A DNA stretch of 60,000 nt from Antedon mediterranea (GCF_964355755.1 NC_092675.1:18802912-18862911); one strand, 5' to 3'. Positions 36,135 through 48,399 are shown, counted from the first letter of the stretch. The notes: generated by a model not told the origin, from the letters alone. Program-made: numbers and translations.

Positions 36135-36619
36135 TCGTAATCGTAGCTATTCATTAATCGCGCGACAGACTTATTTATTTCCAGCATGAGTATGATATAA
36201 AACCAGTCAAAGTGCGTATCATCCACGCTATAACGTAGATTACAATCAAATTAACTTGATGAAGGGGTATAAGCTGATTGACACATAACTAGAATTGTTA
36301 TTGCAATTAATTTTTCATTCATCAATAATTTCAAACAAATTAATCAGTATAATTCTAGAAAATTAATTATTATAGAGTAAAATCATACCCTCAACCTCCC
36401 TCCCCCCTCCCTCCCTACATTGAGTGTAAGTCATGATATATGTCCCTATAAATTTACTACTTTAGAACCCCTATTTTAGAAAGACGCCATCTTTCGTTAG
36501 GCCTTCTTAAATTATTTATCTGAGATATGCTGTCAGCTTTTTCCTCAGAAGTCACACAAAGAGACACAATTCGTTGAAGTAACGTGTGTACTAAAGCTAC
36601 GAGTGAGCGAGTTTTCACT
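36135..36619. repeat. 484-bp array, unit 4 (complete)
   Basis: Full unit; after GAGTTTTCACT the sequence leaves the array (TCGAAACTGTG). Confidence 0.92.
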
Positions 36620-36862
36620 TCGAAACTGTGTGGTCGATTAAACGTTCGTACGGGCGAAACGAAAGTTCGCTAATAACAACTGGGACGATAACGATAAAAT
36701 GTCAAGTAGCACTAAGTAAGCGTAGGGATTAAGTGACCATCCGATACACGTTCGCGGCAACCCGTATTATCGTGACGGTAACACACTCTCACATGGTCCA
36801 CTGTCGGATGTTAACACAATGTTTATGTTATGTAAAATGTTTTAAATAGAAATATGTAGTTT

Positions 36863-37065
36863 GTGAACATTTTGAGACCAACTACTGTTTGTAGTTGCCA
36901 AGATATGAGCACTTTTTGTTTTTATGATGGCCATTTTGAAGATGGCCGCCATACTGGTACTATCACACCTATACACATCAAAGACACTTTGTGCCAAGTT
37001 TCATGCTTTGGTAATAAATTGCACAACTTGGCTATATTTATGGCGTTAACTGCTCTACTATAGGG
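36863..37065 (+). repeat. Candidate interspersed repeat with ATGGCC inverted motif
   Basis: Contains GGCCATTTTGAAGATGGCC, an imperfect palindrome, followed by GTGCCAAGTTTCATGCTTTG, a phrase I associate with widespread animal interspersed repeats. That recognition is from memory and unverified. An open frame through it has no recognisable protein. Confidence 0.35.
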
Positions 37066-37121
37066 ACGGTAAATATCATGGGATCAATGCTATACGATGA
37101 TACCTGTAGTCAATAGTATGG

Positions 37122-37182
37122 TAAACTCAACGAGCGATGCGTAAATGAGCGAGCGATGTGTAAACTCAACACGAGCAATGTG
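37122..37182. repeat. Short imperfect tandem repeat (about 20 bp, three copies)
   Basis: TAAACTCAACGAGCGATGCG, TAAATGAGCGAGCGATGTG and TAAACTCAACACGAGCAATG follow one another. Confidence 0.65.
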
Positions 37183-38127
37183 TACAAAACTCGTTGACAT
37201 AGTTATGTCCGTCCTGGCGTGCCATACAATAGTTTACTTGCGTCGTAGTAAAGTATTCTATAGGTTCTAGTCGGGAATTCGGTTTGCTATATATGGCGTG
37301 TCATACTTCATAAAATAAAAAGAATACTAACAAAATAAAAGGGACAACAACGATAGACTTGATGACCCTAATTATTTTTAACATACGGTAACTATCGAGA
37401 TAATTGACATTCAACACCGACAACCAATCAACACTCAAGATTTAATTTCTCGAATATTTGAAATACACGAATGTGGGAAAGATAACCGATTGAATCGACC
37501 TTTTAATTCTGTCACACAAGTCAATACAATATAACAAAAATCATCTTTGCTTTGTACAACATTCTACAAATTATTACACAAATTGAGTGTAATAGCAGGA
37601 CCGTTAAATAGAATGTTTGCCGTTGAATATAACGTGATATACGTGATAATTAAATGGAAGGATAAAACCTGGGGTATCGTCGTAATATAAAAGATGAACA
37701 ATATTATTGATGAACATCATTGTCACCCTATTCTCCTACAGTATTATATCTAGAGACAATAAACAACGCATGCAGTTTATTGTCTGCTGACACAAACCTT
37801 TCCTACACATGTGTTAGTGGTTATGCCTCCTAACCACTAACAGTCCTCTTTTTCAAATACGTTATATAGTAGCCGATAGTAGCTAATATTCGGTTGTTTG
37901 TGGGTCATTATTTAGATGATCAAGATATTTTAATTGAGTATTGAAACATGAGAAGCGGTTAATTTACAATCAATAAACACAGCTGTAATGATAATTATCT
38001 ACAAACCACTAATTATGCTTTTGGGTAAAGTTGGACAGCACTCGTGAATTAAGCCAGTAATTTAAGCATGACGGCACTATATTAATTCGTAATTAATCTA
38101 CTATTATACTTAGGCATATGTCCTTTG
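37183..38127. other. No gene seen
   Basis: AT-rich sequence with no recognised element. Confidence 0.4.
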
Positions 38128-38196
38128 TATCGGTACTGTATCTAATTTTTCTCAGTATCATAGGCAAATTCAGTGATACAGCATCACATGTGAAAC
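38128..38196 (+). repeat. Dispersed repeat family R1, single copy
   Basis: ATCGGTACTGTATC, then AGGCAAATTCAGTGATACAG and CATCACATGTG, follow the same order as the units at 42304-42655. Confidence 0.5.
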
Positions 38197-39374
38197 ACAA
38201 CCCTTAACCAACGTTCCAAAATACAGACATCATCTTCAGTTAAATACATATGCTGTTTTAAGGAATATGACATGATACTGTATTTCCATAATAATGTGGA
38301 GATACAGCATTGAGAATCGGGTGATAACTAGGACGCTTTTCCTTAAGAGTCATTCAGTACACGTATATACCGTTATCATAATTGGTATACAAAGTACCTA
38401 TATAGCAAAATTACAAACAAACCGACTATTATATACCTTCAATGAAGTTATAAATGTCTATGCTTTAGACATTATGATGAAAAATGTGCATACCTGTTTA
38501 CAATTCTATTCTCTATTCAATACACCTATCCAATATAAACATGATTCAATAAGGCCATTATTGTAAATCTAAGATCATGTGCTCGCCAGACTTTTTTTTA
38601 AATATGCATTTGATTAACTTTAATTTATGAACAAGCCGTTAAGGCATATTGCATACAGCATTGACCTACATTTGGTTAGGTTTCATAAAGTCACAATATT
38701 ATTGTAATGTTAGAATTCATAAATTAAATGTGGCTTTATGTGTGACAATAGATGTAATGTTGATAAAAGATCAACATTAAAACGATATAGAAATTATTAA
38801 TACACACTAAAAAAAGCGTAGATACAATAATTTATACCATGATATGACGAGAATCACTGAACATAAATAAAAAAGCGTATTCGACTGAACTGTTTTTTTT
38901 TAGCAGATAACAAGCAGATCCTAAAAGAACAACACGTAAATCGATGCTCAAATATTATACACAGCAAATAAATTATTCAATCTATACCACGATACTCAAT
39001 ATATGACGAGAATCATCATGACAATACAAAGGCGTATTCGACTATAGAGTGTGTTTGAATACACATAACGTATACAGCTAGACTCGTTTATGCTCTATCT
39101 AGTGACAACTGCAGAATCGGATGATTAAAAGTAGGGATATGTGCCGGATTCTGCAGCTTCTTCCTTATTGTATGGGCCTAATAGTGCTAAAATTCAAATT
39201 TCAATTAAAAGTTTTAAAAATGTTGTACTGACCATACACTTGTAGCCATGGTGCATTGAAGCCTACACACAATTGACTGCGATAATAAAAGTTGCAGTGA
39301 TGATATAAACATGTAATAAAGAAAATATAAATTGAATTCATTAAGATTTTAAAGGTTTACTGCATTTGCAAACG
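38197..39374. other. No gene seen
   Basis: AT-rich. GGATTCTGCAGCTTC near 39150 resembles, on the other strand, GAGCTGCAGAATCGG near 18223, so the repeat context of the R1 family may extend further. Confidence 0.35.
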
Positions 39375-39489
39375 ATGGCGTCAGCAACATCAGCCCGACT
39401 GTGGGAAGCTGTTGGCGACAACAAAAAAGACGACTCGCGTACACAAATTGCGCGATATAGAGAGAATTCTCTCACATTACAAACCGATT
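39375..39489 (+). CDS. Candidate first coding exon (unrecognised protein)
   Basis: The ATG at 39375 (ACGATGGCG context) opens a GC-richer frame, MASATSARLWEAVGDNKKDD and onward, reaching a donor-like ATT|GTATGT at 39490. Without splicing it ends at TAA 39507-39509 (44 codons). Composition is coding-like against the AT-rich background, but no domain is recognised and no continuing exon was found. Confidence 0.25.
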
Positions 39490-39509
39490 GTATGTTATCC
39501 GCGATTTAA

Positions 39510-40462
39510 TAAAAAATATGACCATGCATGCCTTAATTTAAGGAACTAGATGTTTACCCTATTTCAGGCGTTTTTAATCAACTCCCAAGTGGATGATGCT
39601 AAAGTAACTATATTCGAATTTTTTTTTATTAAGATTCATAAAAGTGAATACCGTATTTTAGAAAGATTCAACTGATTGAAAAATCCGACATAGCCCAGAT
39701 TTGAAGAACCGGTCATGCTTTAAGTGAATGGTTTTAATAAACCAATCTTCATGGAATTCATTTTCATTAAACATAATAAAGCTACGTTGAATATCATTGT
39801 AATGTTATGAACTATTCGGGGTATGCTACTATATTATCTGACCTGAGAACAGTTCAGTAAAGTGTTACAGGAATATTTCGAATAGCGCAAAAGCTAAAAT
39901 CTATGATCCGTCATCATTTGGTTATCACGTGCAATACTTAACTGTGGATTATCAAAAGAGAATATCATAGATAACCCGTCAAGAGTGATTGATGAGAGGT
40001 TTTTCTCTATCAGTTTGATATCTGCAGCTAGTGACGACTTATAAACATCAAGGAAATACGTCGATTTGTCGTCGTAATTTCAAAGAATTACTGTGTGGAG
40101 TAGGAGATTTTTACTGAACAACGGTTTCGTCTATTTGCATTAAGGGGTTTATATGTTATTAACACACTATCTGTTTAAAACTAGGTCATGAATACATAGA
40201 TAGTGGAATCATTGATTCTAAGATACATGCGAACATCTCTGATGAATAGATCAAGTGAAAATGGCGCAAATAAACTGTACCTCTAAGCGCTTAATCCAAG
40301 ATATGTAGAACACGAATGAAAAGCTAAGAAAGAAAATATTGATAATCGTGATCTGTGTAAATCGTTTGAAGACAAAATAAATTCACAGACATATTAATTC
40401 TTCTGAAATAGTAAAAGAAATGGTAATGATAACTCTAACAACGCCACCTTAAAACGCTTAAA
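39510..40462. other. No gene seen
   Basis: AT-rich sequence without recognised features. Confidence 0.4.
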
Positions 40463-40588
40463 AGCTTGGTTCCCACTGGACGAGCTGACCAATGACAAAG
40501 CGACAGTCGAATAAATCCATCGCTTGTGATTGGTCAAATCTCTCAAATCTCTAACGTTTGCGTTAGTTCGTCTGTGGGAACGAGGCAT
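40463..40588. mobile_element. MITE 'GGTTCCCACTAG' family, short internally deleted copy
   Basis: Left end AGCTTGGTTCCCACTGG; right end TCTGTGGGAACGAGGC. The shared interior CATCGCTTGTGATTGGTCAA is kept but the subterminal arms are shortened. Confidence 0.65.
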
Positions 40589-40881
40589 TAAAATGTTGAA
40601 ACACGCACGATCGTAAAATAAAAACAAGTTTTTTAATAATATCAGTTTTTATACGCAAATTGCTTTTCGTCGCTGACTCACTGCAGAAACCAAATGTCAG
40701 TAGCCGGCCAAACTTTCGAATGAAATGAATAAAAGAATGCCTTTAATTTCTGTTCTGACCAATCCACTGATCACTGTAGTAAGACATACGTAGAACGACT
40801 CAGCAGAAAATAATGAGACGCCGATATCACTACTTAACAATTGAAAATCGTTTGGTACAAATGTATTATACATTATTTGTA

Positions 40882-40975
40882 TTTCTGGAGCCGCCAGTCG
40901 TCGCCCAGACCTGTATCGCTTGTTGCCATCCGGTCTTTAACACCAGGTCAATCCACCTGCTCACTTAACAATAAG
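40882..40975 (-). repeat. SINE-like relic, copy 2
   Basis: The complement carries GGTGTTAAAGACCGGATGGC and GGTCTGGGCGACGACTGG, parallel to 9851-9932. Confidence 0.45.
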
Positions 40976-41289
40976 TTTTAAACGTAAGAAACAATGAATA
41001 TTTGATTTAATTTAATTCAATATTTACCAAGTTGATCAAAAGCTTAAGTGTTTCGCTTAAATTTGCAATGATGTTTAAAACCACTGTGTGTGCTTTTATG
41101 AACTTACATTACAAATAATTAATAATAGTTTACTGTATATCAATGATTTACTAGATCCGTCGTATTTCAAATTGTGATATGAAAATATATCAATATATTC
41201 CATTTTATCTTGAACGTAGACATTTCTGTTATTTTTCAGACCACCCAATTCTCAATGCTGTATTTGCACATGATGTTATTTCGATGATA

Positions 41290-41325
<36 letters not shown>

Positions 41326-42303
41326 AACGCTGATAAGATGATGTGTATAATGATTTTCTTATTGAATTACATATGTGTGTTGCAGATTTATTATATGACG
41401 AGTATATAATGATATGCTTGCAATGCGTGAAAAGTAATTCATCATTTGCATCAACCCACGAAATAATGACTACATAATGAAAATAATAATGTGGTTTAGA
41501 ATCCTTAGCAACAACAGTATAAGGCCTTTGTCGTAGTAAAATACAATTGAATATCATTCATAAAGTGTTCAATATTTCTGAAAAATTTTCACATGCCAAT
41601 CATCTAGTGTAGGCTATATTATATTTTCTTTTTGTCGTGTACACATAATTAAACATTATATATAAGTATATATCTATAAATATCATTGCTCTGTTTTCTA
41701 AGACTCAAGCTATAGTCACAACAGGGAGCTGTTAGGACAACTCCCTGATTACATCTTGTTGGGTTGCTAACATTTTACACCATTCACCTACCCCTAATAG
41801 GCCTACCACGTACCACAGATTGTTAACGTAGGAGGAACGGAGGAAAAAATACATTGTATACCCGCGTGTTGGATTTTTAGTCCATCATCAATATCAATTA
41901 ATAACTAAAAATTAAAACACCTTCCTACGTATTTTGGTTGTCAAGCTGCTTCAGTTATATAGTACCGAGAATCGGCTGATTTTCCTATAATTGTCTGCTT
42001 GTATACATTTAATGTATGTGTTTTGGTAATGTTTTCTGATCTTTAAGATCACTTTGTTTCATTTAATGGGAAATCACTATAGACATTATTGATATAAATT
42101 TGTGTGACATTTCATGTATCCATTGATCGCCGTATCTAAAGATTAGCTACTTATAGATTAATCCGGTATTTTAGCATTTCGAATCAATTCCTTCTAATGC
42201 TATCTTACTAAAAGGAAAATTTGAATTGTTTTCAGCAATATAACTTTTTAACGTAGTTTTTTTTTCGTTTCAATGCCGAGTTTATGTATTGCGCTTCACC
42301 GCG
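40976..42303. other. No gene; (GAT)12 microsatellite and a hairpin
   Basis: A pure (GAT)12 run is at 41290-41325. CAGGGAGCTGT and ACAACTCCCTG (41722-41747) form a hairpin with one mismatch and a 4-nt loop. Open frames over the GAT run are artefacts. Confidence 0.6.
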
Positions 42304-42655
42304 ATAAATAGAATATTAACAGACACGTTAAAAGTATTATTATCGATTATCGGTCCTGTATCTGTTCTCCTCTATAAATAAAGGCATCTGTAATATAGTG
42401 TCCCATATGTATCATATGTTACGCCTGTGTCATTGGCAGTCTTCAACTGCCCTCCAGTGACATAAATAGAATATTAACAGACAAGTTAAAAAGGTGTCAA
42501 TCGATTATCGGTCCTCTATCATTTCTCCTGTATAAATAAAGGCAAATTCTGTAATACAGAGTCACATATGTATCATATGTTACGCCTGTATAAATATTGG
42601 AAAATTCTGTAATACAGTGTTACATATGTATCATATGTTACGCCTGTATCATAGG
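42304..42655 (+). repeat. Dispersed repeat family R1, tandem copies
   Basis: The ATAAATAGAATATTAACAGA block recurs at 42304 and 42462 (period 158). Within the second unit the segment ATTCTGTAATACAG...CATATGTTACGCCTGT repeats again after 58 bp. Confidence 0.8.
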
Positions 42656-44768
42656 CAATAAGCCTAAAAATAATACACACTGATACTGGACAACTTAATG
42701 TAATTCGTTAACAGTATATAGGGACCTCGGTCAATAATGCAGTACCGAGAATTGTGGAATCAAACTTGTGTACGCGTGCCTGAATGCACATTCTAACAAG
42801 ATAGTCATGTTGAGTGAACTATTTTAGTTAATCATGTAATTTTATCTATATGGATATATTTGTGATATGGAAGCATTTCAATAATGTCGTTTGAATACTG
42901 ATACTGATGTGGTGTTTGTGACTGTAATGACACTTGGGCCCTAAACAGACGATGACTTACTGATAATTAATAATACACTTGGCAGTATGTGCATGCAGAT
43001 TTGTCCCAAGAATATCGTATGTTATGTGTTTAATAGATATTCTTTTGATTTTGTCCGTATATTTCCAGTGCAAACGTATACGTATGACACGCCATATGTG
43101 TCAAAATCTTTATCTTTTTATCAATTAAACCTAGTCAAGTAATAAAAACACAGTTTATCCTTTCACAATAAAAAATAATTTGAAAATGTTGAATTAACAG
43201 ATTAATTATCACCTGAAACAACAATTAATATCTTCAGTGAATATACTGTAATTTATAATTATATACTAAGTAATACATTTATTATTCATCAAGATATGTA
43301 TTAATCTGTATAATACTTTCACAATTTTTGACCTGAACCTAACAACCAAGCTGATGGTGAATGTTTTTACAACAACATTACGAATATCTTGTATTAGGCC
43401 TGTGACTTCTAGGCACACCCGCCAAATGTCATGTTCACCACGCATTTAGAACACGTGTGAAGATTGAAATCGTGGGATATAATAGTTTCCTAGAGGTGCG
43501 ACAATTGGAGGACAGGATTGTTTATATCACCATGGTGCGGCAAAATATATCACGATTTCTCTCGTGTCTTTGATTAACCTGCTGGCAACATTTTTTCTTG
43601 AGTGTATGTGATATTCCATAGCATCACGTATTCTAAAGTATGAACTAATATGCACTATAGCGATGGCCTAGGGTTGAATGTGATTTTGAAGAAAGTAATA
43701 TCTCAACAAAATCACGCATTTAACCTAATTTGCACTATTCCTTGTCATCAGTGGCCTATGTCGATTTTGGTGACGTATGCTTCTTTGTAAAAATAACAAA
43801 GACAACCAACGTTGTGTAATCTAATGATACCGGTAACTGATTCTCATAAACAGATCACCTATACCATTAGAAAATAATACTGTAATGGTGTTATTACCTT
43901 TTAATATTATATTTTACATCATAGCACATTGATGGGATTACACTAGCCGACAATAAAGTTCATGCAGTAAAAGCCGTAATGACGTAAACCCGTGTATTTT
44001 ATTTTATGTTCAAAAAGTGACAAAAGGCATTGAACATAATTCAATAAACACACTGTGAAGTATCACTAAAATAAGTTTAAAAACATTAGAAACAAGAGCA
44101 ATCAGAGAGTTGCCAACTCTTACAGAGGTAACAAGTAAAAACGCATCCAAAATCGTGATCCAAATCCTGTCAAACATAAAATGGAGTTTATGTGTGCTTA
44201 AAATAGTCTGACACGGGCTGTATTATTTTTTAATGATACAAAAATAGCTTGATTTTCCACTTTTCATAACTGATATTCCACTATATGTAATAATAATCAT
44301 TGCGGTCATGTGGAAGATCAATTGTTTATGGATTTTTTATGTATGCTGCTCACACAGCAAAAACCTCACTGACATTTTATCTTTATCCATTTCTTTTTAC
44401 AATAATTCCAATTGTTGCTCCATTCGACTCAACATTTTAATTTGTATCTTAGTTCATAATTGTACTCTTCTAAATTAAAGACACTTAATTGAACTGGTTC
44501 AAGAGTACTGTTATTTTAGAGATTATTTATAACTTTTAGGAATCAGTTTTATCATATTTATTTATCATGTTAAGAAGTCAGCGTTCACAAGATTGGTTTC
44601 TTGTAAAGAATCACTGTTTAAAAATGTTGAATATAAAAAATAGATCATAACAAAGGCACCCATTGATGATCAACTGATAACCTTCAAGTTATTGTTTAAT
44701 GTGCAACATGGAAGTGAGAAAGTGCATTGCAGTTTTTATTTCTTTCATGTTCCTTTTATATTTTTCAG
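42656..44768. other. Upstream region of the GPCR gene, no exon identified
   Basis: AT-rich. At least one 5' untranslated exon should lie in or before this interval, because the GPCR start codon directly follows a splice acceptor. I could not place it. AGAGTTGCCAACTCT near 44117 is a 15-bp palindrome. Confidence 0.4.
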
Positions 44769-45209
44769 ATGGCGACTGTGGTATACGGAACACCTTTGGC
44801 CGACACCACAAGTCTCTCTACTACTGAATCCCCTAACTGTGATACAGAAGGATACATCTGCTCCGATTGTAACGAAATTACGTACCTGATCGAAAATACC
44901 ACAACACAAATTGATTTCATGGTACATTTTTGCCGGTTCCAAAACTTTGACAAAATTGCAAAAGTTGCATTTCTGTTGTTGTCACTTTTCTTTTTTACAT
45001 CTTCTTTGATCGGAAACACGTTGGTGTTAATAATTGTGAAAAGATTCCGTGATATGAAAAATGTTACCAACTACTTGCTGGGTAACTTAGCTGTAACTGA
45101 CCTTTCGTGTACGCTTTTTGCCTCTCTTCCTGCTGTAATCATCTACTATTTTCATATTAAACAAGACGAAGGTTCTTACGTGTCAGTGGTGATTACCTAC
45201 ATACAAGCG
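44769..45209 (+). CDS. GPCR exon 1: N-terminus to mid-TM3
   Basis: Preceded by TTATATTTTTCAG; ATG is the first exon codon. Donor AAGCG|GTAAGT, phase 0. Carries TM1, TM2 and the first half of TM3. Confidence 0.88.
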
Positions 45210-46832
45210 GTAAGTTTTAATAAAATATCTTACCTGCAGTCAAAGTAAATGTTAATGATATGATATGATGTCACTAGTGATTTACAACGGTTTTTTTGTT
45301 AAATGTAACTGTAAGTATAATCATTTAAACTACAAATGGTTTATTCAAAGTTTATGATTTTATTCATTTTTAATTTCCATGTTAGAGAGATATCTTTAAT
45401 GAAATTTGAGATGTAACAATAGAAATTGTTGATTGTTTTCGGTCTCTGTTTTTATACTATTGTAATTTTTATTATAAACATTTTTGTCGTTTAAACCTAT
45501 ACCATGATACACAATTAAGTTTTTCTCCTCCTAATTTCTTACTTACCACATTTGACATTTCTCTCTTACTCGTATTTTACTAAAATTCAATTTCTTGGAA
45601 GTTCTAGGCTTGCGGTTACATTTCTTAACCATGTTTTGCTTCAGGTAACAACACAAGCTAGCTGCATAACATTTATTGTCTTGGCTGTTCACCGATACTT
45701 TGTCTCCAAGAACACTTTCTCAAAGAACAACCAGGTTCCCTATCGAATACAACTATCAAGTGTTCCACGAATAGTTGCAATTATATGGATATGTAAGTGA
45801 TTTTCTTAATATTTCATCATAACTTAACATTGTTATGTTTTTTATCATGTGGACATTTTTTTTATAATATAATCTGGTCACAACTATATCATCATACTAT
45901 GTTTTCCTTTTTGCACCATTACACTGTTTCTTAAAGCTGAAACGGTTCACTCTGTCGTTCTTTTTTGATCCGCTCATACTGTCAAGAATTTGATTGTTGC
46001 ATTTTAATTGTCAGAGAAGTCACAATTTAAAAGCCTTTTTTTAAACTAAATCATATCAGAGTAATGAACCTGTGATCTGCTTGACTACCGCTAAAAAAAA
46101 TAATTATATCGATATAGCATATAAATTTAAAGATAAAAACAACGATGGAAGCGTAGACTTATCTTAACCTTTAAAAAGCTGTCATCTTCCCAATAATAAA
46201 GGCCTTAGTTAGAAACTGTCAGATTTTTTTCAAACATGATGATGAAAAAAAAATCATGAAATGTGCTTTTTTTTACAGTGTCTGCAGTCTTACATGTGCC
46301 AATATTGATTTTTCGCCTGCATCAAGGCATGCAGGATGTCAAGCTCAGGTATTACATGATCTACAATTTGATAATGGTTTACATAAATCCTCTGGTCGTA
46401 ATTCCCATACTCTATTACAACATTGTGGCTTTGATATGGCGTGCCACTAGTGTCAGATCAAACAGTTCAAATACATCAGCAGTTCTTTCTGGTATTCGAT
46501 TACAAACTCATCGAAAGAAGAAAAGAGCAAGTCGAGTCATATTTTCAGTAGTGTGTGTGTTTATTGTATGTTGGACGCCATGTTTTGTTTTCAATTTCTA
46601 TGTAGCGTTTTACCCTGAACGAAGTCCACCCAATATGTGGATACTTATGGACTCTGTTAGACTTGTATCATATCTAATGATATACTTTTCCAACTGTATA
46701 AATCCGTTCATTTATGCTTTCTCTGGCCTTCCATACCGTCGCCATTTTAAGGAGCTTTTTGCCCTCTGTGTTATCTACTGTGCAAAGCCAGACGCTCCAA
46801 TGGATACAACCAATGATTTTGTTTATTCGTAA
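44769..46832 (+). CDS. Rhodopsin-class (peptide-type) G-protein-coupled receptor, complete
   Basis: Exons 44769-45209, 45645-45792 and 46279-46832 join in frame to 380 residues. The N-terminus (about 60 residues) has several Cys and an NTT sequon. Seven helices: TM1 with GN (82-83), TM2 NLAVTD (D111), TM3 ending HRY (163-165), TM4 W195, TM5 P234 and Y242, TM6 CWTP (294-297), TM7 NPFIY (338-342). A short basic third loop (HRKKKRASR) and a tail with Cys 360 and 364 follow. Unusual: HRY replaces DRY, Ser139 stands at the usual TM3 Cys, and the second external loop has no Cys. The overall pattern is that of neuropeptide receptors of the rhodopsin beta group; I cannot name the ligand. The start was chosen as the first ATG, directly after an acceptor. 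Confidence 0.9.
45645..45792 (+). CDS. GPCR exon 2: TM3 end to TM4
   Basis: Acceptor TTTTGCTTCAG, donor GATAT|GTAAGT, ending in phase 1. Encodes ASCITFIVLAVHRYFVSKN, the second internal loop and IVAIIWI of TM4. Confidence 0.9.
46279..46832 (+). CDS. GPCR exon 3: TM4 end to C-terminus
   Basis: Acceptor TTTTTTACAG completes a Leu codon. Encodes TM5 to TM7 and the tail ending DFVYS, stop TAA at 46832. Confidence 0.92.
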
Positions 46833-48399
46833 CACTTTTAAAAGAAAATATGTACAATTCAAATTTACTATTTATGCTCGCTTTTTATATTGTGACTGTA
46901 CCATTTTGACAGTAAACGTGACACTTTTATTGTAATATAGGTAATATATGAATTATTATCTTTGAACGTTGAACGTTCAAATATCATGGCGTTTTAAATA
47001 CATGTAATATCAGACCGTCACAACATATACCCCGTACAGGTAATATATACATTATATAATTAGTTCTCTTAACCGCAGAGCGGTTAAACCTCTGTCAGAG
47101 ACCACTGATTGTTCATACTTTAAATTCATATAAACCGACCTAAAATCCTATATCAATCTGAATACAATTTAATCCTAATAATTGTTACTACTTTTTATAC
47201 ATCATGTGATGATAATTACATCGAGTCATGTCCAGGTCAGGTTTATATCTAAAAATAATGAATATTTATGTATTGTTATATTAATGTTACATAAGGAACA
47301 AAACAGCAGTACGTTGTTGCTATACATAGATCTAATCATGGTATAACCTTTGACATTTTACTCACCTTACGTTTAAACCTGTTTTTAGATAGTTCATATT
47401 GACTACACATTTTGTGTAGAACATTTGCTTTAAAAAAGCATGTTTACAGTTTGTTTTGAAGAACAGTAGTGGATCCAAAGAGTACCGCGCCCAACTGAAC
47501 CCAAGTTACATTCCCTCTTATTTAGGCCTATCTTCCTCGGGCGCATTACACCATCTTACATTCACATCTATCAAATAACATTAAAATCCAGATTTGAAGC
47601 GTTGTACCAGGGTGCAAACAATAGTGATTATTTTCGAGTCATACTGTACTCTTCCTCAGACACACCCATTTATCCAATTCCCCTTGATCAATATTCTTTT
47701 CCGCCTCACCAATGATCTGGAACCACAACTGTTTGTTTGTCTTACGTGGGTTCATCCCACTTTTATTCTATAAATACATAATAATTTTACAGTACAGTTC
47801 TTGTTGCGTTCATCTTTTTCATTAATATCTTTTAACACTTTACTTTTTTTGGTTATTTACAGTTAAACATATTATGTTTAGAGTATGTACCTTCTTTTTT
47901 TTTTAATCCATAATTTATTTTTCAACTAAATACATACTTTTATGTTCAACATACATTTCTACTAATGTTATTCCATTTACATATATTTTATAGCATAAAC
48001 ATAATTTGATTTAAAAAAAATTATGTTTGTATCATCATACATATATTTTCTGCTTGAATTTTTTTTTTAAATGTTTATGTTAACTCAAAAATAATTTATC
48101 AACATGTCTTATTTTTTAAAAACTTTCTGTATTATCTATACAGTATATAATCTTTGCTTGTATTCTTCTCCTATTACATTTTTTTTCTAGTTATCCATTA
48201 ACATACATAACATACAAAAAAAAAAGAATTTATTTTGTATTTGTTATTATAATATATAAAATTATACTAATTATACTAAAGTTTTGTTTTCTTCTTTTTT
48301 ATTTTTGTCCTTTTTAACACATGTTAATCTATTATATATATGTTCCTTATAATTTAACACATGAATGAACCACAACTGTTTCTTATTCAGTTTCTCGAG
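46833..48399. other. GPCR 3' flank, low-complexity AT-rich DNA
   Basis: No canonical AATAAA was seen close to the stop. TTAACCGC, AGA, GCGGTTAA (47069-47087) is a perfect inverted repeat. From about 47780 the sequence becomes T-rich low complexity. No gene. Confidence 0.45.

Larger units (their letters stand above)
34881..36619. repeat. Tandem array of a 484-bp unit, four copies
   Basis: The marker AAAGTGCGTATCATCC recurs at 34955, 35241, 35725 and 36209, giving spacings of 286, 484 and 484. The first interval lacks 198 bp spanning the first unit's end and the second unit's start; copies 3 and 4 look identical by eye. Each unit carries ATGATATAAAACC, a C-rich tract and CTATTTTAGAAAGACGCCAT. 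No coding frame runs through the unit. The array is recent, or its copy number is an assembly effect. Confidence 0.95.
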
